64,000 bases of DNA from Hyaloperonospora brassicae (lineage: Eukaryota; Oomycota; Peronosporomycetes; Peronosporales; Peronosporaceae). The translations under genes and the position numbers were made by a program. Where the stretch lies: the NCBI GenBank assembly GCA_947650285.1, contig CANTFL010000049.1:24372-88371 (forward strand), read 5' to 3'. Of the stretch, positions 42,733 to 55,798 are shown one piece after another; the stretch's first letter is position 1, and each line of letters starts with the position of its first letter. Below the pieces are notes generated by a model, which searched no databases, was not told the origin of the DNA, and saw only the letters and a list, made by a program, of their open reading frames with translations.

Positions 42733-43074
42733 TCAGCTTGTTTACGGTCGAGTACGACACATGTCCAGGCCAGCGATGTCACAATCTAGCTTCATTTTCT
42801 ACCACATGGCATTGTAGAACCTCTTCTTCATTGCGTTTTAAAAGCATTCCACATCGCATTCCTGTTGCGACGATTCGCCCGTTTTAAATACAGTGCACCC
42901 GTCACTGTTCATCTCGACCTTCATCCCGCGAGCAGTAGCTGCTGTATGCGAGAACAGGTCTTGTTGAAGTTAAGAACGTGGAGTGTATTCTACAGAAGCG
43001 CAATGATCCACAATCTTCCGTTCCAAACACGCAAGACCACCTTGCCATGTCCAAGTACCTTTAAGCTCGCATTT

Positions 43075-43951
43075 TTACGCGCTAATCACATTGCGAGCCG
43101 TTGACGATTCGGTGGATTCGATAAATGCGCCTTTTTCCTTGCACATATGTGCCGTTGTTCCACTGTCCATAATCCAGCAGTCGCTCGTACTTCCTTGAGT
43201 GCCGTTAAACTCCACATTCGAGTGATCATCTTGTATTTCTCCACGATCCTGTTTTTTCTTCGCAGAGTCGCGCGTGGTGTCTGCGCTTACCACAATTAAA
43301 GCAATGAACACTTGGCCCTGTCGTTCGCTGACCACCGCTCCTTTTGTTGAACTTTTTCTTCTCCTGTCGTTTCCGATATGTAGCGCTGTCTCGTCTTCAA
43401 TGCGTGGTGAATCCTTATTGCGCACTTCCTCGGCGTTCAGATTGCTCAACTGATCCTTAAAGCTGAGTTGTGTGACGCTCATGCTAAAAGTCTGCACAAG
43501 ACTACCATATTGTGCTGGAAGACTTCGTAGAAATGTTGCACACGTATCTTTATCACTCGGTCCACACGAAGCTCCATTCATGCTCAGCACGAGCCGCTCC
43601 AGCTCCATTAAGTGGGCGCTCATGTCTGGTGACGTATACTTGAATGTCGCCAGCTTCTCTTCACCAACAGCCGACCTGCCATGTCTTAAGTCCGATAAAC
43701 TTGCGCGAGGGATCCCCATGCTTCTCGTGCACTTTCAGTTGTAATGACATGCATGAGCTTATTGTCACTAATGTTGAGCACGATGGACGCGTGCACCTGC
43801 TGCTCCTTCTCCTAGGATACGCCGGATGTGGCGTCTACCGCTTCCCATAATCGCTTGGACACGAAGTACATCTTCATCTTAAACACACATAACGGATATT
43901 TAGTACCGTCAAAATGTGCCACTTTGGGCGCGGAGTCGTTACTTGGGCTCA
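43075..43951 (-). pseudogene. Copia-2 gag and protease start
   Basis: From ATG 43951 the frame reads a typical Copia gag N-terminus (HFDGTKYPLCVFKMKMYF), then stops. A second piece (43719-43075) has the UBN2-type gag core and ends with protease DSGTTAHMC. A CCHC knuckle (C-FN-C-GKRR-H-HARL-C) is readable near 43,260-43,300 but in a shifted frame. Confidence 0.8.
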
Positions 43952-43956
43952 TTTCC

Positions 43957-44169
43957 TGTTAAAAGGTAGAAGAGCGTTGAAGTGAAGAACATTTGTTGGT
44001 CAAAGCAGCAAGACCAAAAGTGACTTACGTTATAAGTGTAACTCGTTCTTCCGTTGCTGCTCACCTTTTTGATCATTTCTTCATTACAACTACCCCATCA
44101 ACACTGATGTTCCTTTCCCATGTTCCCTTCGTGTCCATAACATACACGTCGCATCACCTATTGTTAACA
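43957..44169 (-). repeat. 5' LTR of Copia-2
   Basis: 213 bp, TGTTAAAAGG to TTAACA. It adjoins the gag start, whose ATGAGCCCAAG lies at 43951 downward. Confidence 0.88.
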
Positions 44170-47100
44170 GTATTAACCTATAGAAATATGAGTTAGCGGC
44201 TTTATCACTAGTTACTCATTTTTTCTTATTATTAGGGGGAGGTTACACTTAAAAAACGATATTTCCCCGTGTATCAGTTGATCGTGATCGCACTTCAGCG
44301 ATATGTGCGCGATAAACTCTCCGTAGGTAAGCTTGACATCAAGCAACAACTTCATGAAAAAAAGAGTCACGTCCAGCAGTTGAAAGTCTTATGTTAAATT
44401 TATTATTCAAGGAAAACTGATCGGATTAGTCTCTGTTACACTGAGAACAGGATGAACCTAATAATTTGTCTTCAATAATATCTTCGTTGAATTCGGTAAT
44501 ATGTCAGCAACTCAAAATAATTTTGAGATCCGCCGATAGGTCACTTCAATCATTTCCATACACCTACAATTTGATCGTGTGGTATTCGAGCTCTTCTTCT
44601 TTGTGGTTGCGATTAAAACAGCATTGGATATAAACTTATAGGTCATAACCCACCCTTTTAACTCTATCATATCATGCTTCATAACACGATACACAGTTTT
44701 GCTTGAACGGATGTTTACAAGTGATACAGGCTCTTTTACAGATCAGGCAATCGACCTTCCTTTTACTTTTCTTGTCACCGAAGAACTTTCTACAACTGCA
44801 ATGATACAAATATATAATGTCTTCACCTTTCTGCGGCCACCCATCTTTTTCTAACGATGTATCGTAAACTAAATTAACTTCTATCTATATGTAACTTTTT
44901 CATCCACGGTACTCACGATGGGATTGCTAATTATCCGAATGGTCCGGCCAAGCGCATTCGTTGTGGTGTACTTTACAAATTGCTGATTGGACCTATTTTT
45001 CTAATGGAACATATACGATCTATTGATGTGTGTCTGATGAAGTCTCTCCATCATGGAATTACTAAAACACGCTAAATTCTCTAGGAGTCGTCCATAATAT
45101 TGTCATCGAGCCGGCAGTTATCGAGTCGATAACCGTATAGTCGCTTCATATAGTCTCGGCAGTTGACAAGACGTTCACCCAGATAATTCACCGTATGCTA
45201 CATAATTTTTATATTGAAGGGTGAATGTGTAGGGTAAATATAGGAATGCCTTAAAGAATTCAATGCGGATCCGAGTATAGCAACAAATAGGTAAAGTGCG
45301 CAACTTTGACAAATGAAACGAGACAGTGTTCGTATAATAATCTTCTTCCCCTACGCTAATTTAATACACCAAAAGTATGACCTCTAGAGGCATAGCCTGT
45401 GGATTTCGTTTGGTATTGTTAAAATGTGTGGTCGAGCCCGTATGGGCACAATGGATGTCATCGAAAGGATTGGTCTCGACAATCACGACCCGGTGGGAAG
45501 ACAATTTACAACAATTGAGGCGTGCCAAGCTTCGAGCCGGTACAACTATTATGTAGTATTAGTAAAATGGTGCCCCGTACAAGCCGGTAAATCGAATGGG
45601 CAGGAACGCTTAAGATTTTTCTTGTGGAGAACCAAAGGGTCTCAGCATGAAGAAACACATTGTTCTAGTAGTGTATGCAGCGCTCGTAACCGGTGATAGT
45701 GCGTAAAGCGCTTAATCACACGTTATTGTAGGATCACTGGTGTATGTGGATAATGTAAGCGCTGAGCTTACGAAACCCTCTGTAGTAATTTCGTCGAGGC
45801 GAGGGCCGCATCCAAACAGAAGAGGCGTGTCATGAAGGGTTATTGTAATTTACACGTAATATCAGTCCACTTCGTCTGCACAACTGGACGAATTTGTTGC
45901 GTTTTAGAGTGAGCGCTGCGTCGTTATGGATGCATTGGATTATGGTTCGAAATCAAAAGGCATGACCCGGGAGTGTATGATGTGCATTTTTTTGAACGAG
46001 ATTTGGTACATAAATCATAGCATGATGTACATCCGATATCATCAATCCATAAGCAAGATGCTAGAAACCGATGTAAATTTTCTGAGCGGGCTTAGCGTGG
46101 GGGCTCGCCATTCGGATTACAGAAAATTTGTAATATGGGGTATTACGGCAGATCTAATCGACGTTGAAATGAAGGTATATGTTTTTACCCCAACTAGAGA
46201 GAGTCCACTCCTACTTAACCAAGTGGTACTTGGAAAATGTGGAGAAGTCGCTTTACCGAAAGCAATTAATCATTTGGGTACTCGGAATAGCCAATTAATA
46301 GAGGGTCATATCCATTCGCATGTTTGTTAAAATATTGTGCTTATCTTCTTATCTTTCAATTGGTCTAATTGGTTAACGGCTTTTAGATGTATACGTCGCT
46401 TAAAGACAGGGTAACGTACTCGTTGTCTTCTTTACAGAAATATGGTCCTAGAAACCAAGTCATATGTTAATTTTAGCCTAAGATCTATACTCAATCTTGA
46501 CCCTTGATCCCTCGATCCGTCATATTCGTCCAATTGTAGCGTGAATGATTAAACTAGAAAATACTGCCTATCGCACTCTTTGAATTACTTGTGCTTTCCT
46601 AATTTACGAAAATCAGATCAGCCATCAATATCGTCGAACAAATCTTTTTCATAGACCGATTCGTCCAATCGCAATTAATTATATTACTGAGAAGTCGTTA
46701 GATACATCTAAAAAAATATAAGGGGGCCTGAAGCGAGACATGGTCGAGCCTTCAGTTTCCGGGATGTCAACATTTTCCCGGATCTGGGATCGGCGGCTCT
46801 GTTCCAGGAAAAAATATTTTTATTCTATGTATATTAAAATGGTAAATTTATAATTTTGCTTACCATATCCTACGTAGTCGCTCTTCTAATGAACATAATT
46901 TCTTGAAAACCACTCCCTGTCTCACATGTCAAAAAATTTGTCTCGGGCTTTATGATAACGACAATAATATATGCGTATGTCGGACGATACCTAAACTTAT
47001 GTTATGAACTTAAAGACCTAGAAAACGTCTTAGGATAGCAAATATATACTGGTGGCTATTAGGTTTTAGTATCGACTATATGTCCGAAAAATATAATGAT

Positions 47101-49871
47101 GTTAAATCATGAAGAAAATATAAATGGAAATCCTTGGCGACATCATTTAACCTAATTTTCAACATCCCTTTGATTCTAACAATGACATTAATTTTCTAAA
47201 ATAGAGAACTTCAAGCATTTTATTCCTAATATCTCGTGTTTGTGGTATTAAAGAGTCTCAAAGTAACGAAGGACACTGAAAAGTATGTGTTGTTTTTTTT
47301 TAAACTCTTTTTGTCATAGACCCACAATCTGTCTGCAAAATGGCCGGCGTATACATCTTATACATTATCTAGAGGTATTGTTCACGTTGTAGAAGTTAAG
47401 ATCCTTGGAATAAGTTAATCGTATACATCTTACCACTTGTGATTGTTTAGTTAATATTTACATTACCAATTTTAATATTCACATTCTGCTATCGCAACAT
47501 GTAGTGTCTTCTAGATTGTAGTTGTGTAATACCCTAATACAATGTTTAATAAATAAAGGTATTTCGGCCCAACTAAATACATACATGTATCAACAGTTCA
47601 TTTACAAGATACATTTTAGTGCGTACAATATTAAAAGGAGCGCTATCAATCTCTCTCGGTGAGTCTGACAATGTCGACGTGATAGTTGGTGCATATGGAT
47701 GAAGAAGTAGATCGAAAATGATGGAGACTGCTTGGTAATGATCTCCTGGACAACACTGTCTCCAGTTGGGACATTGAAGCTCGAGATTAAACTATGAATC
47801 GGAGACTCTCTTATATACAACAAACCTGTATGCGAATTTCTTCTTCGACTGAGTAGTTATGTTTTAATGGAAATGATGAGTTTAGAAGGGTAGTTATAAA
47901 GCACAAGTTCGCACGATCGCACATATAATTTTTGCAAAATGTGGAAAGCGACGGAATGATGACTTACGCCTTTTCCTTAACGGCTTAATGATAAATGTCG
48001 TGTTGAGAAAAGCATTGGTCATCTACTGATTGAAGGGAAGCGCAAGCGTTTTAGCGATAGAAAATGATCTAGCTAGAAATAATGCGCATGGCAAATTGGA
48101 GCTAGTGGCGCGCTAAAACCTGCAGAAGCATCAGCACCCGATAATTCGAAGCAAGTCAGAATGTTTGGTGCGACAATTGTCGCTTCGATCGCTTTATTGA
48201 TATTGTAAAAGTCCGACGACTAGATCAGACAATTGTACTCGTCGATATATCGCCGCACTTCATTTGAATTCGCTGATCACAGCGACCGCCAAAATCCTTA
48301 AATACTCTGAGCTACTTGCTAAATAATTAAGCCGTTTATTCATACCAACCGAATTCGAGTATAATTCAGATATCACACAAGCTGTAATGTATGTGAATCG
48401 ATAATCTTTACCCGCCATCGACAATAGTATGCTCGGCCTCTTCAGCGTCCAAATATTATTTTGGATCAATAAACAATCAACTTGACCAGACGGAATGAAT
48501 CAAACATATAGTCGATTGACTTAAAGGTCGACCGTTTGGAACTAGCGATAGATGTCGTGCTCAAGACTCAAAATTATGATTGGTGCAAACCACGTTGTAC
48601 ATTGTGCTAACGCGTGACTGAATTATGTCGATTCAAATGGTCCAATCGATTATAGTAATCTTACAAATTATACAAGTCATCAGATAATAAGTATCTATTC
48701 CTCAATCACAATACGTGTACTCCTTTGTGGTCATAATTCGTTCATTTACTTTTACACTAAAATTTATACAAGTGTTTTATTGCTATATTGACCGACTAAT
48801 GATCTTTTTAATGAGTAGTTTGGTAGTCAACTATGGGATTGGAATTGGCTTGCTAGTTCTATTCTCATTATGGAATGCAGGTCTACCTCCTCATGATAAT
48901 CCATAGTACGTATCTGGCAGTATGGTATGTTATTGGAGTTGGCTTGCTAATTCTAGCAATTATCGATACACTACATAATATGAGTATTATCGATTATACT
49001 TCGAGGTACCTTTCTTGATTTTTTGTCATGACAGTGGAGTTATAATCATAAAAATAGTGGGCTCGCCTACTCAAATTGGATCCAGTAGGAAAGGACTGCA
49101 ACATTCGAATGTATCAGTGTTGGAAGCGGATTACGTGTTTGCCTTCTGTAATTGAAACAAAGACCCGCTAAGTGTACAATTAGCGAACTTTATTTATAAT
49201 TATTCCACAAAACAGAACAAGATAATTAGCGCGGTAAGTAAGACTTTGGCGCAATCACTAGGATAGATAAAACGTTTATACAAATCGTCGACGAGTGTGT
49301 CGACCAAACAATTGCCTCTCCTAACACGAAAGCGATCATGTCATTATTTGCCGAGAAAGGTTTAGTTAGTTATTGCTGGAAACCTAAATCACGATTTCGG
49401 TAGTTGGCGACTCATTTGACAAATAAGTAAGATTAAAACGTAATGAAAACAATTTACAAACGATTGGCGTCCAAGGTACTGTCAAGTCCAATGTCTTCGT
49501 TACCTTACGATCCATTTTCAAAGTTACACTTGTATAAGAGTTTCTATATGTCAAACAAGGATCATGCCCATCATGCAGACATCGGTCTTTATCCCGGTGC
49601 CGAATAAGTATATACCAGCCGGGACCATACTGGACGTCGATAATGCGGCGGCCAAACAATCGAATGTATCGCATAATTGCTCTGAGTATTCTAAAGTAGT
49701 GTCGACGAGTATGCCAGCATACGAAGAAAGTAGTTGACCGAAGTACTGATTTGGAAATTGAGGGCCAGTATAGAGGACTTCAAGCTTTTACATCTATAAT
49801 TCAGCGAGTAGATCATGCATCTTTAGTTTGACGAAACGGCGTTGCTGCTACATAGAAATCTACAGCATAAC
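44170..49871. other. AT-rich gene-free DNA
   Basis: About 5.7 kb with no recognisable element or gene, apart from one unidentified 134-codon frame listed separately. Very AT-rich, with many short stops. Confidence 0.5.
45926..46330 (+). CDS. Unrecognised 134-aa open frame
   Basis: ATG 45926 to TAA 46328. Long for such AT-rich DNA, with no low complexity and a mixed composition, but no known motif, signal peptide or membrane segment. A second open frame (45424-45696) lies upstream in another frame, so a decayed gene is possible. Could be chance. Confidence 0.2.
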   Translation: MDALDYGSKSKGMTRECMMCIFLNEIWYINHSMMYIRYHQSISKMLETDVNFLSGLSVGARHSDYRKFVIWGITADLIDVEMKVYVFTPTRESPLLLNQVVLGKCGEVALPKAINHLGTRNSQLIEGHIHSHVC

Positions 49872-50316
49872 TGTAACGGGGTAGCCCGTTACATGATATT
49901 GTCACTAAGGATAAAGTGACAATAAAAAATATTGCGTTGAATATTCTTTCAACAATATCACAGAGCATGATGATATAGTTGAAGATTAATAAAGGGTCTA
50001 CTCATTGGTTGATATTGATATGATATCAACCCACTAATCGCTGCTAGATGCGCGCAATGGGTGGTGAGTGGACGTCATCATTCGTTTATTTAGATTAATA
50101 GAATTAAGTCAAGTTAAACAGAGACATAAGATTGATAGGACTTAATTGTTTTAAAAAACAGTTTTACTGTTACCAGCAGAGACTAGCGTGTTCACTAGCC
50201 TCCTTTCCTTTCTCTGTGTTGGTGCAACACTTAGCAGGGCACTGACTATCACTGTTGTCAGTGGAAGTGAACTCCATATTGGCCAACCAGTTCGTAGTCA
50301 CCAGTGCCCCGTTACA
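49872..50316 (+). repeat. Solo LTR related to the Gypsy-1 family
   Basis: 445 bp from TGTAACGGGG to CCCCGTTACA, with no internal coding region. It shares the 5' hairpin (TGTAACGGG, GTAG, CCCGTTACA), the TTGTCACT/AGTGACAA stem, the GATATCAACCCAC block and the CTTAATT block with Gypsy-1 LTRs, but the right half differs. No clear target duplication (ATAAC against ATATT). Likely formed by LTR-LTR recombination. Confidence 0.85.
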
Positions 50317-53300
50317 ATATTAAATAGAGCAAAAATTTGTTGTAACTGACGAATCGGTTGTCTAAAATCGCACTGTGCCTTTCAATTTTTCAACCCTTTT
50401 TGCGGATTTACAATAACGTTTTACTGCGTGACGGTGATTGTGTCGATTGAAGCCTGCAAAATATTATGGCTGGCAATCGCTGGGTTGAAAGGGCTTTCTT
50501 TGCAGCCACAATTGAAAAAGAAGGAGAAACGAACGCTATATGCTGTCTCGACAATCACCTGCCGTCAAATGTAGAGCTTATCCGCAACCTAAGCGAAACT
50601 TCTACAGTATTAGGACCGTGGCTACTGATCAAACTCATTCATACGGTGGCAACGAGAGAGAGCACTACATAAATCTACGAAGGTAATGGAGTGCCTCCTA
50701 CATGTCATTGGCACGAATTGTATCAATGTATATAGGATGTTACTTGATGATACTTGGAAAAATACCCTTGCAAGTTAATGTTCTTAAAATATTACCATTA
50801 GCGGTAACTATCGGCATTACTTCACAGTTGGTTGATGAAGACATCGATATCAACCGAATAAATTACAAATCGATACTTGACGCAAGCAATGGTAGTGTAC
50901 GAGAATACCGAATATGACGGAGCTATTTGAAATCATTTCGTAAGACAAAGAAGGATTGATTAAAAAATCTAAATTAATTGTATGAAACACAGTTTTACTA
51001 TCCCCCAACTCTCAGCATCATATCCTCAGCTCTCTCGTTCTCTCTAGCGCTCACGTGTACGTGGCGTCTGGGAGGATAACTCTTGAATTGCAATAAGCAC
51101 GAGGGCTTACCAGCAAACTAGTAAAAGTGTGCCCCGTTACAGCTTTACGATATGAAATATACAGCTTATCGTATTATTTAAATGAGCAACTCTTGCTCAG
51201 ATTCTTAATTCCCTCGGCACGTACGGTGTACGCACGGTTCTGGAAGAACACACTCTTGTACTGTTACGATACAAGAGCTCGCCACTTATCTGGTAAGGAG
51301 TGTACCCCGTGACATGTAACGTACTGACTAGCAACAATTAAGGCACCCGCCTATCGACTGGACATTTTAGGCTAACTGTTTAGCTTATGAGAGTGCTACG
51401 AATGATTATCGAAGCTACACGTAGCTGTCGTAGCGACTTCGCTTTTTCTTATCTTGCCCGGCATCATTTCAATTGCTAATGAGACGAAAAAAGCACATAT
51501 TCCAAGAGTATCTTTGCTTCGATCTCAATTCTTCATGACGATTACCATTTAGTAAAATCGTTTCTTCATCGAAAAAAACATAACGCCGTGGATCATTTAC
51601 GTCGATTACAATGGTAGAGCGCATATGCGTATCGTATCTATCACCGAAGTCGGCTGAGCGCTCTACAACGGGTAGATTGATCATGTACTTCTTTCGATGA
51701 ACTTTGCAAGAAGAAGTGAGACGAAGAGCGATGCTAGACTACCTGTGATACTATTGAGATCACGATGGCGCTAGTTTCTCGCTCAGACTACAAGTCGTTC
51801 TCTATATCCATGACAAGCATCCGATGAACCTCGGCCATTGCCTCGTGCAGGTTACGCGTGTTGTCAGCTGGCATTTGCAAAAGATGCGCATCCTTCGATT
51901 TAATACCGGTATGATTTAAGGAGGAAGCACAGCTCATGCAATTGACAAGCACCGTTTGAACAATCAGAAACCAATTGGATAGTTCTTTTCGCTAGGATTT
52001 TTGTGGGCGCCAATAGAAAGTATGTACTGGCATATAGGACTTGGCGTCGACATCGCCACATAAATGATTGGCGTCATTAAGTAGTAAACAAACGTATAAC
52101 ACAACGAAGTTTTGTGCCACGATCGCAAATTTGTTTAGTAGTCAGATTTGGTGATCGTTTGGTCGATGCTTTGATGATGTAAAGTGTTGACCAGTGTCTC
52201 GTTTTGTATGCACCAATGCCAATCATCGGCTCTTTGCCGGCCCGACATTTTAATAGGGCTCAGATGGTACGCTCTTTTCGAAGCAATGTTGACGGCAGCG
52301 ACTTCATTCATGCACATTCGTGCCTTACGATTAGACACCAATACGTGCTTCATGACCGTAAATCAAAACACCGAAACGACCCGTTAATTCAATAGCAAAT
52401 CCCTTGCACGACGTATCGAAAAGACAGTCCTGTCGGTCACTTGCGCGCAATTGACCACGCGATCTAGATTCAAGACCGCACGAGTAAGGTCCAAGACAGC
52501 ACGAGTAAGGATCTAGGGCATTGCAGAGACTAGCGCCAAGGCGACTTATCATATCTCGGTGTGTAGTGATGCGCACTAGAATCGACATTCAGCCATGTTT
52601 GCCCCATAAGGAGGTGCGGAAGTCACCACCAATGTGGCTAAGACAAAGGTTCCAATAAGGACCACTCTGCACGGCTTTGGCTCCGCTTCATCGGAACACA
52701 CACGGCGCATCCCATTGCTTACAAGCGACACTTTTGACCTGTAAGGAAAATGTGCTTGTGGTTGCGTGCTGTGACGCGATTGAGTAGCAAACTCTAGAGC
52801 TCGCCCTCTGATGTGAATGATCAACATTGAAGAACTACACTATAAGCTGGTAATACCCGCGCCACGACCGTGAAGTACGTGTTGCAAATAAATAACTTCA
52901 ATTGTGCGGGACGTGTTCAGCAGATCAACCTCGTTCATGCACATGCTCTTCCTCACCAACTACCACAGATGTCCCTTTCAACAAGAGCGTACAATGCCAT
53001 TTCTATACCGCCTCCAAAACTTGCATACGGTGTAGAAATGACCTGCAGCCGAGACAGCGTCTTCTTTGATCGGACCTCTGAAAACGCATATCGCATGCTT
53101 CGCTTTTCGTTCGTGATGTGACTTGCAGACAAAAGACAGACAGTAAAGAGGCAGATGGACAGAGAGCCAGTCAGCCAGATAGACCGAAAGCGGCTACCAA
53201 AATACTCGGTCTCTACCTTGCGTACTATCCCGACCACTAACCTCACTCACCCTTCGTTCGCTTGCAACTACACTATTCGAAACATCTCGCTGCGTGCCCC

Positions 53301-54076
53301 TTCTTAGTGAAGTGTGCTGCGTACCAGCCTTCACGACGTAATTTTCACTTTTACAAGATGCAAAAGGGTCGTACTGGTGCTGATCAACTGTTTTTGCATC
53401 TGGCCGGATCAGGGGGGATGTCTGCTTCTACGTGCCCATAAGATTATCTCAGTCAACCGCTCTTTCTCTCCTTTTTCAGTCACCATCGCCACGTGCGTCG
53501 ACAGGTGTCCATGGATCCAACACGTCGTCACAAAGTCGTGGCTCGATCAGATGCAAAAGCGGACGTAGAAAGGAGGAACTCCCTGGCGTCAAGTCAACGT
53601 CCAGCCAACCTTTTTCGTACTGTGCAAGCCCCTCGTACCCGGCCGCGGTTCACAGACGCCCCGTGGGCCATTGTGCGTGGTACAAGTGAGCTTGTCAACT
53701 GCGAACTGGCGAGCTCGAAACTGCATACAAGCGTGTGGCTAGTCTTTGCTGCTGCACTGCACTGCATTCTTTCGACGACAGACGTTGCGATGCCAATTGG
53801 AACGGCTCTGTCTGTCGGCACGCACAATCATTGGCACGCAAAGTCACGACGGAGCAGATTCACCGGGGCCTTGCCGTGAGTATACGCGCAAACAATTACG
53901 GAGCTCGGTCCATACCCGCCTTGGAACGGAGAAGAGCTTTGCTCGCCCACGTTTCCCGCCCCGGCACTACGAAATAGCAAACGTCTGCCCCGTGCCCGTC
54001 AGTGTCAAACTGTCTTCGTTCCGCGTACTTCTCGAGTCGGACCCTCTCCCCCCCGCGAGTCCGACACAACGTGCGA
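50317..54076. other. Gene-poor DNA with LTR debris
   Basis: No recognised gene. A Gypsy LTR tail ends at 51141 (listed separately), and a degraded match TACCCCGTGACA ends near 51,315. A small direct repeat AAGACMGCACGAGTAAGG occurs twice around 52,472-52,510. The last few hundred bases are presumably the PLD gene promoter and 5' UTR. Confidence 0.45.
50960..51141 (+). repeat. LTR fragment of the Gypsy-1 family (3' end)
   Basis: It ends GTGTGCCCCGTTACA like the Gypsy-1 LTR and contains AAATTAATTGTATGAAACACAG-type and ACAGTTTTACT sequence found in the right half of those LTRs. The left half is lost. Confidence 0.6.
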
Positions 54077-55798
54077 ATGAGATCGATAGCCACTTTCATC
54101 GTAGCAGTGGCATGTGTGCTGGCACTGACGCCGTCGACGTCCGCCTGGTCCTTCACTTCCATGTTCGGAGGAAAGGACAAGGACAAAGACGCCAACAAGA
54201 CCGCGAGTGATGAGACACTCATGGACCTCGAGGCAGGCGTGGCTCAAGACGTGACCGAGTTGGAGCAGCCTCTCTTGGAAGCAGCTGACTGGTTCCTCAC
54301 CGAGGAGGAGATCACTGCGTCCCGGGGCGGTGTGCCTCGCTCGGGCATGGTCACCTTCAGCACGGGCAACGACGTGAAGACGTTCACAGTGTCGAAGGAG
54401 TTTTTCGACTCGCTCTACGACGATCTCTCGGCGACGAAGCTCAATGACCGCGTCATGGTGACGTCGTACAACACGGCGCTCATTCCGTTCAAGCCCGAAA
54501 CGGACCCGGAAGGTCTCGTGAGCAACTTTGATATCGTCTTTGGCGGCGTCGTGAAGCGAGGAGGAGATGTCAAGATCATGTGTTGGGCGACGAAGTACCC
54601 GTCGAAGCAGGACATCAAGGTGCGGAACAGGATCAACGAACTTCCCACGTCCGGCCTGAACAGCGGAAATGCCCTGTTCATTTTCGATGACCGCCTTCCC
54701 TATGGCCTTTCGTCGCATCACCAGAAGACGGTCATCATTGCGTCCAGCACTCCTTCTGGAGCAGATGACTTTCCGATCTCTTACGTCGGCGGCATCGACA
54801 TTACGAATGACCGTTGGGACACCATCTACCACAACGAGTCAGTTCTTCGCGAAAAAGCCCGTATCCATTTGGACTACAAAGGATGGGTCGACAGCAGCCT
54901 GCGCATCCACGGACCGGCCGCGAAAGATGTTGCAGCGAATTTCCTGGCGCGCTGGAACTCGCCATACCTTCCGACTCAAGATCTTGTCGACGACCTCGCG
55001 TCGTTTGAAAACCCACGGTACTCCTTCTTGCCGCCTCTGAACTACACCAGCAGTAACACCACGGCGAAGCTCGGGCACCAGAGTGTGCAGATTGTGCGCA
55101 CGTTCAGCTGCAAGTACAAGCACTACGAGTTTGCACCATTTGGCGAGAAGTCGCTGCTGTTCGCGCGCATCAAAGCCATCAAGAACGCCAAGAACTTTAT
55201 CTACGTTGAGGACCAGTACTTCATCCACGTGCCTGAGTTGCTGGATGCCCTGATGACGGTTATGCCAATGATCCAGCGTCTAATTGTCGTCGTCCAGCCA
55301 CCGGAGCTGATAACGAAGAGCGGTGGATACGAGAAGTACATGTACAAGCTGGTCCAGCCTCTCAAGGACAAGTTCCCGGACAAGATCCGGATGTACTCGA
55401 TGAAGCCAGAGCTGAACGTGTATGTGCACAGCAAGATTGTCATCATCGACGACGTGTACTTGTCGGACGGCTCAGCCAACTGGAATCGTCGCAGCATGAC
55501 TTCGGACGTTGAGCTGAACGCGAATATCGTCGACACGAAGACGGTCGAGTCTCCTGACGGAATTACGGTGGGCAAACTGATTCGTGACTTTCGTGTGCGC
55601 AAGTTCCACGAGATGACGGGACGGAGCTACGAGGAGATCAACAAGATGAGTTTTCTCGACAGCGCCGACCTGTTCGATGTGGCGGCCGCAGAGCCGACTT
55701 CTCTGATCAAAGAGTTCCACATTAGCAAGAAAATGTACTACAACGTCGTTGGGAAGGCCCTGCACGATAATATTGATCCGTACGATCACTGTGAGTAG
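54077..55798 (+). CDS. Secreted small phospholipase-D-like protein (HKD1 Asp missing)
   Basis: 573 aa, intronless. The start ATG 54077 gives a signal peptide MRSIATFIVAVACVLALTPSTSA (residues 1-23); an upstream in-frame GTG is not used. A Lys/Asp-rich stretch follows. HKD motif 1 is H215-Q-K217-TVII-A222: the family's HxKxxxxD ends in Ala, not Asp. HKD motif 2 is intact, H451-S-K453-IVII-D458, followed by DGSANWNRRSM. Other PLD-like blocks: SYVGGIDITNDRWD, HLDYKGWVDSSLRIHGPAA, FIYVEDQYF. Phytophthora species encode families of such secreted small PLD-like proteins that may act on plant membrane phospholipids. With one Asp lost, activity may be changed. It stands alone, flanked by repeat-rich DNA, as is common for secreted proteins of these organisms. 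Confidence 0.93.
   Translation: MRSIATFIVAVACVLALTPSTSAWSFTSMFGGKDKDKDANKTASDETLMDLEAGVAQDVTELEQPLLEAADWFLTEEEITASRGGVPRSGMVTFSTGNDVKTFTVSKEFFDSLYDDLSATKLNDRVMVTSYNTALIPFKPETDPEGLVSNFDIVFGGVVKRGGDVKIMCWATKYPSKQDIKVRNRINELPTSGLNSGNALFIFDDRLPYGLSSHHQKTVIIASSTPSGADDFPISYVGGIDITNDRWDTIYHNESVLREKARIHLDYKGWVDSSLRIHGPAAKDVAANFLARWNSPYLPTQDLVDDLASFENPRYSFLPPLNYTSSNTTAKLGHQSVQIVRTFSCKYKHYEFAPFGEKSLLFARIKAIKNAKNFIYVEDQYFIHVPELLDALMTVMPMIQRLIVVVQPPELITKSGGYEKYMYKLVQPLKDKFPDKIRMYSMKPELNVYVHSKIVIIDDVYLSDGSANWNRRSMTSDVELNANIVDTKTVESPDGITVGKLIRDFRVRKFHEMTGRSYEEINKMSFLDSADLFDVAAAEPTSLIKEFHISKKMYYNVVGKALHDNIDPYDHCE

Larger units (their letters stand above)
31366..44169 (-). mobile_element. Second Ty1/Copia element (Copia-2), interrupted by a nested Gypsy
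   Basis: LTRs at 31366-31623 and 43957-44169 share TGTTAAAAGG...TTAACA ends, GCGTTGAAGTGAAGAACA and CCTTTCCCATGTTC. Flanks GTGTT (31361-31365) and GTATT (44170-44174) are a 4/5-matching target duplication. Minus-strand coding order is gag (43,951-43,075), integrase (42,732-41,548), RT (41,432-40,740), then the Gypsy insertion, RT end and RNase H (32,749-31,660). Removing 32,775-40,726 plus one GAGTG rejoins the Copia sequence. Many stops and frameshifts: an old copy. Confidence 0.9.

Noticed and set aside
53493..53879. 128-codon frame just upstream of the PLD gene
   Set aside because: Overlaps other open frames of similar length on both strands. GC-rich promoter-proximal DNA, no motif.
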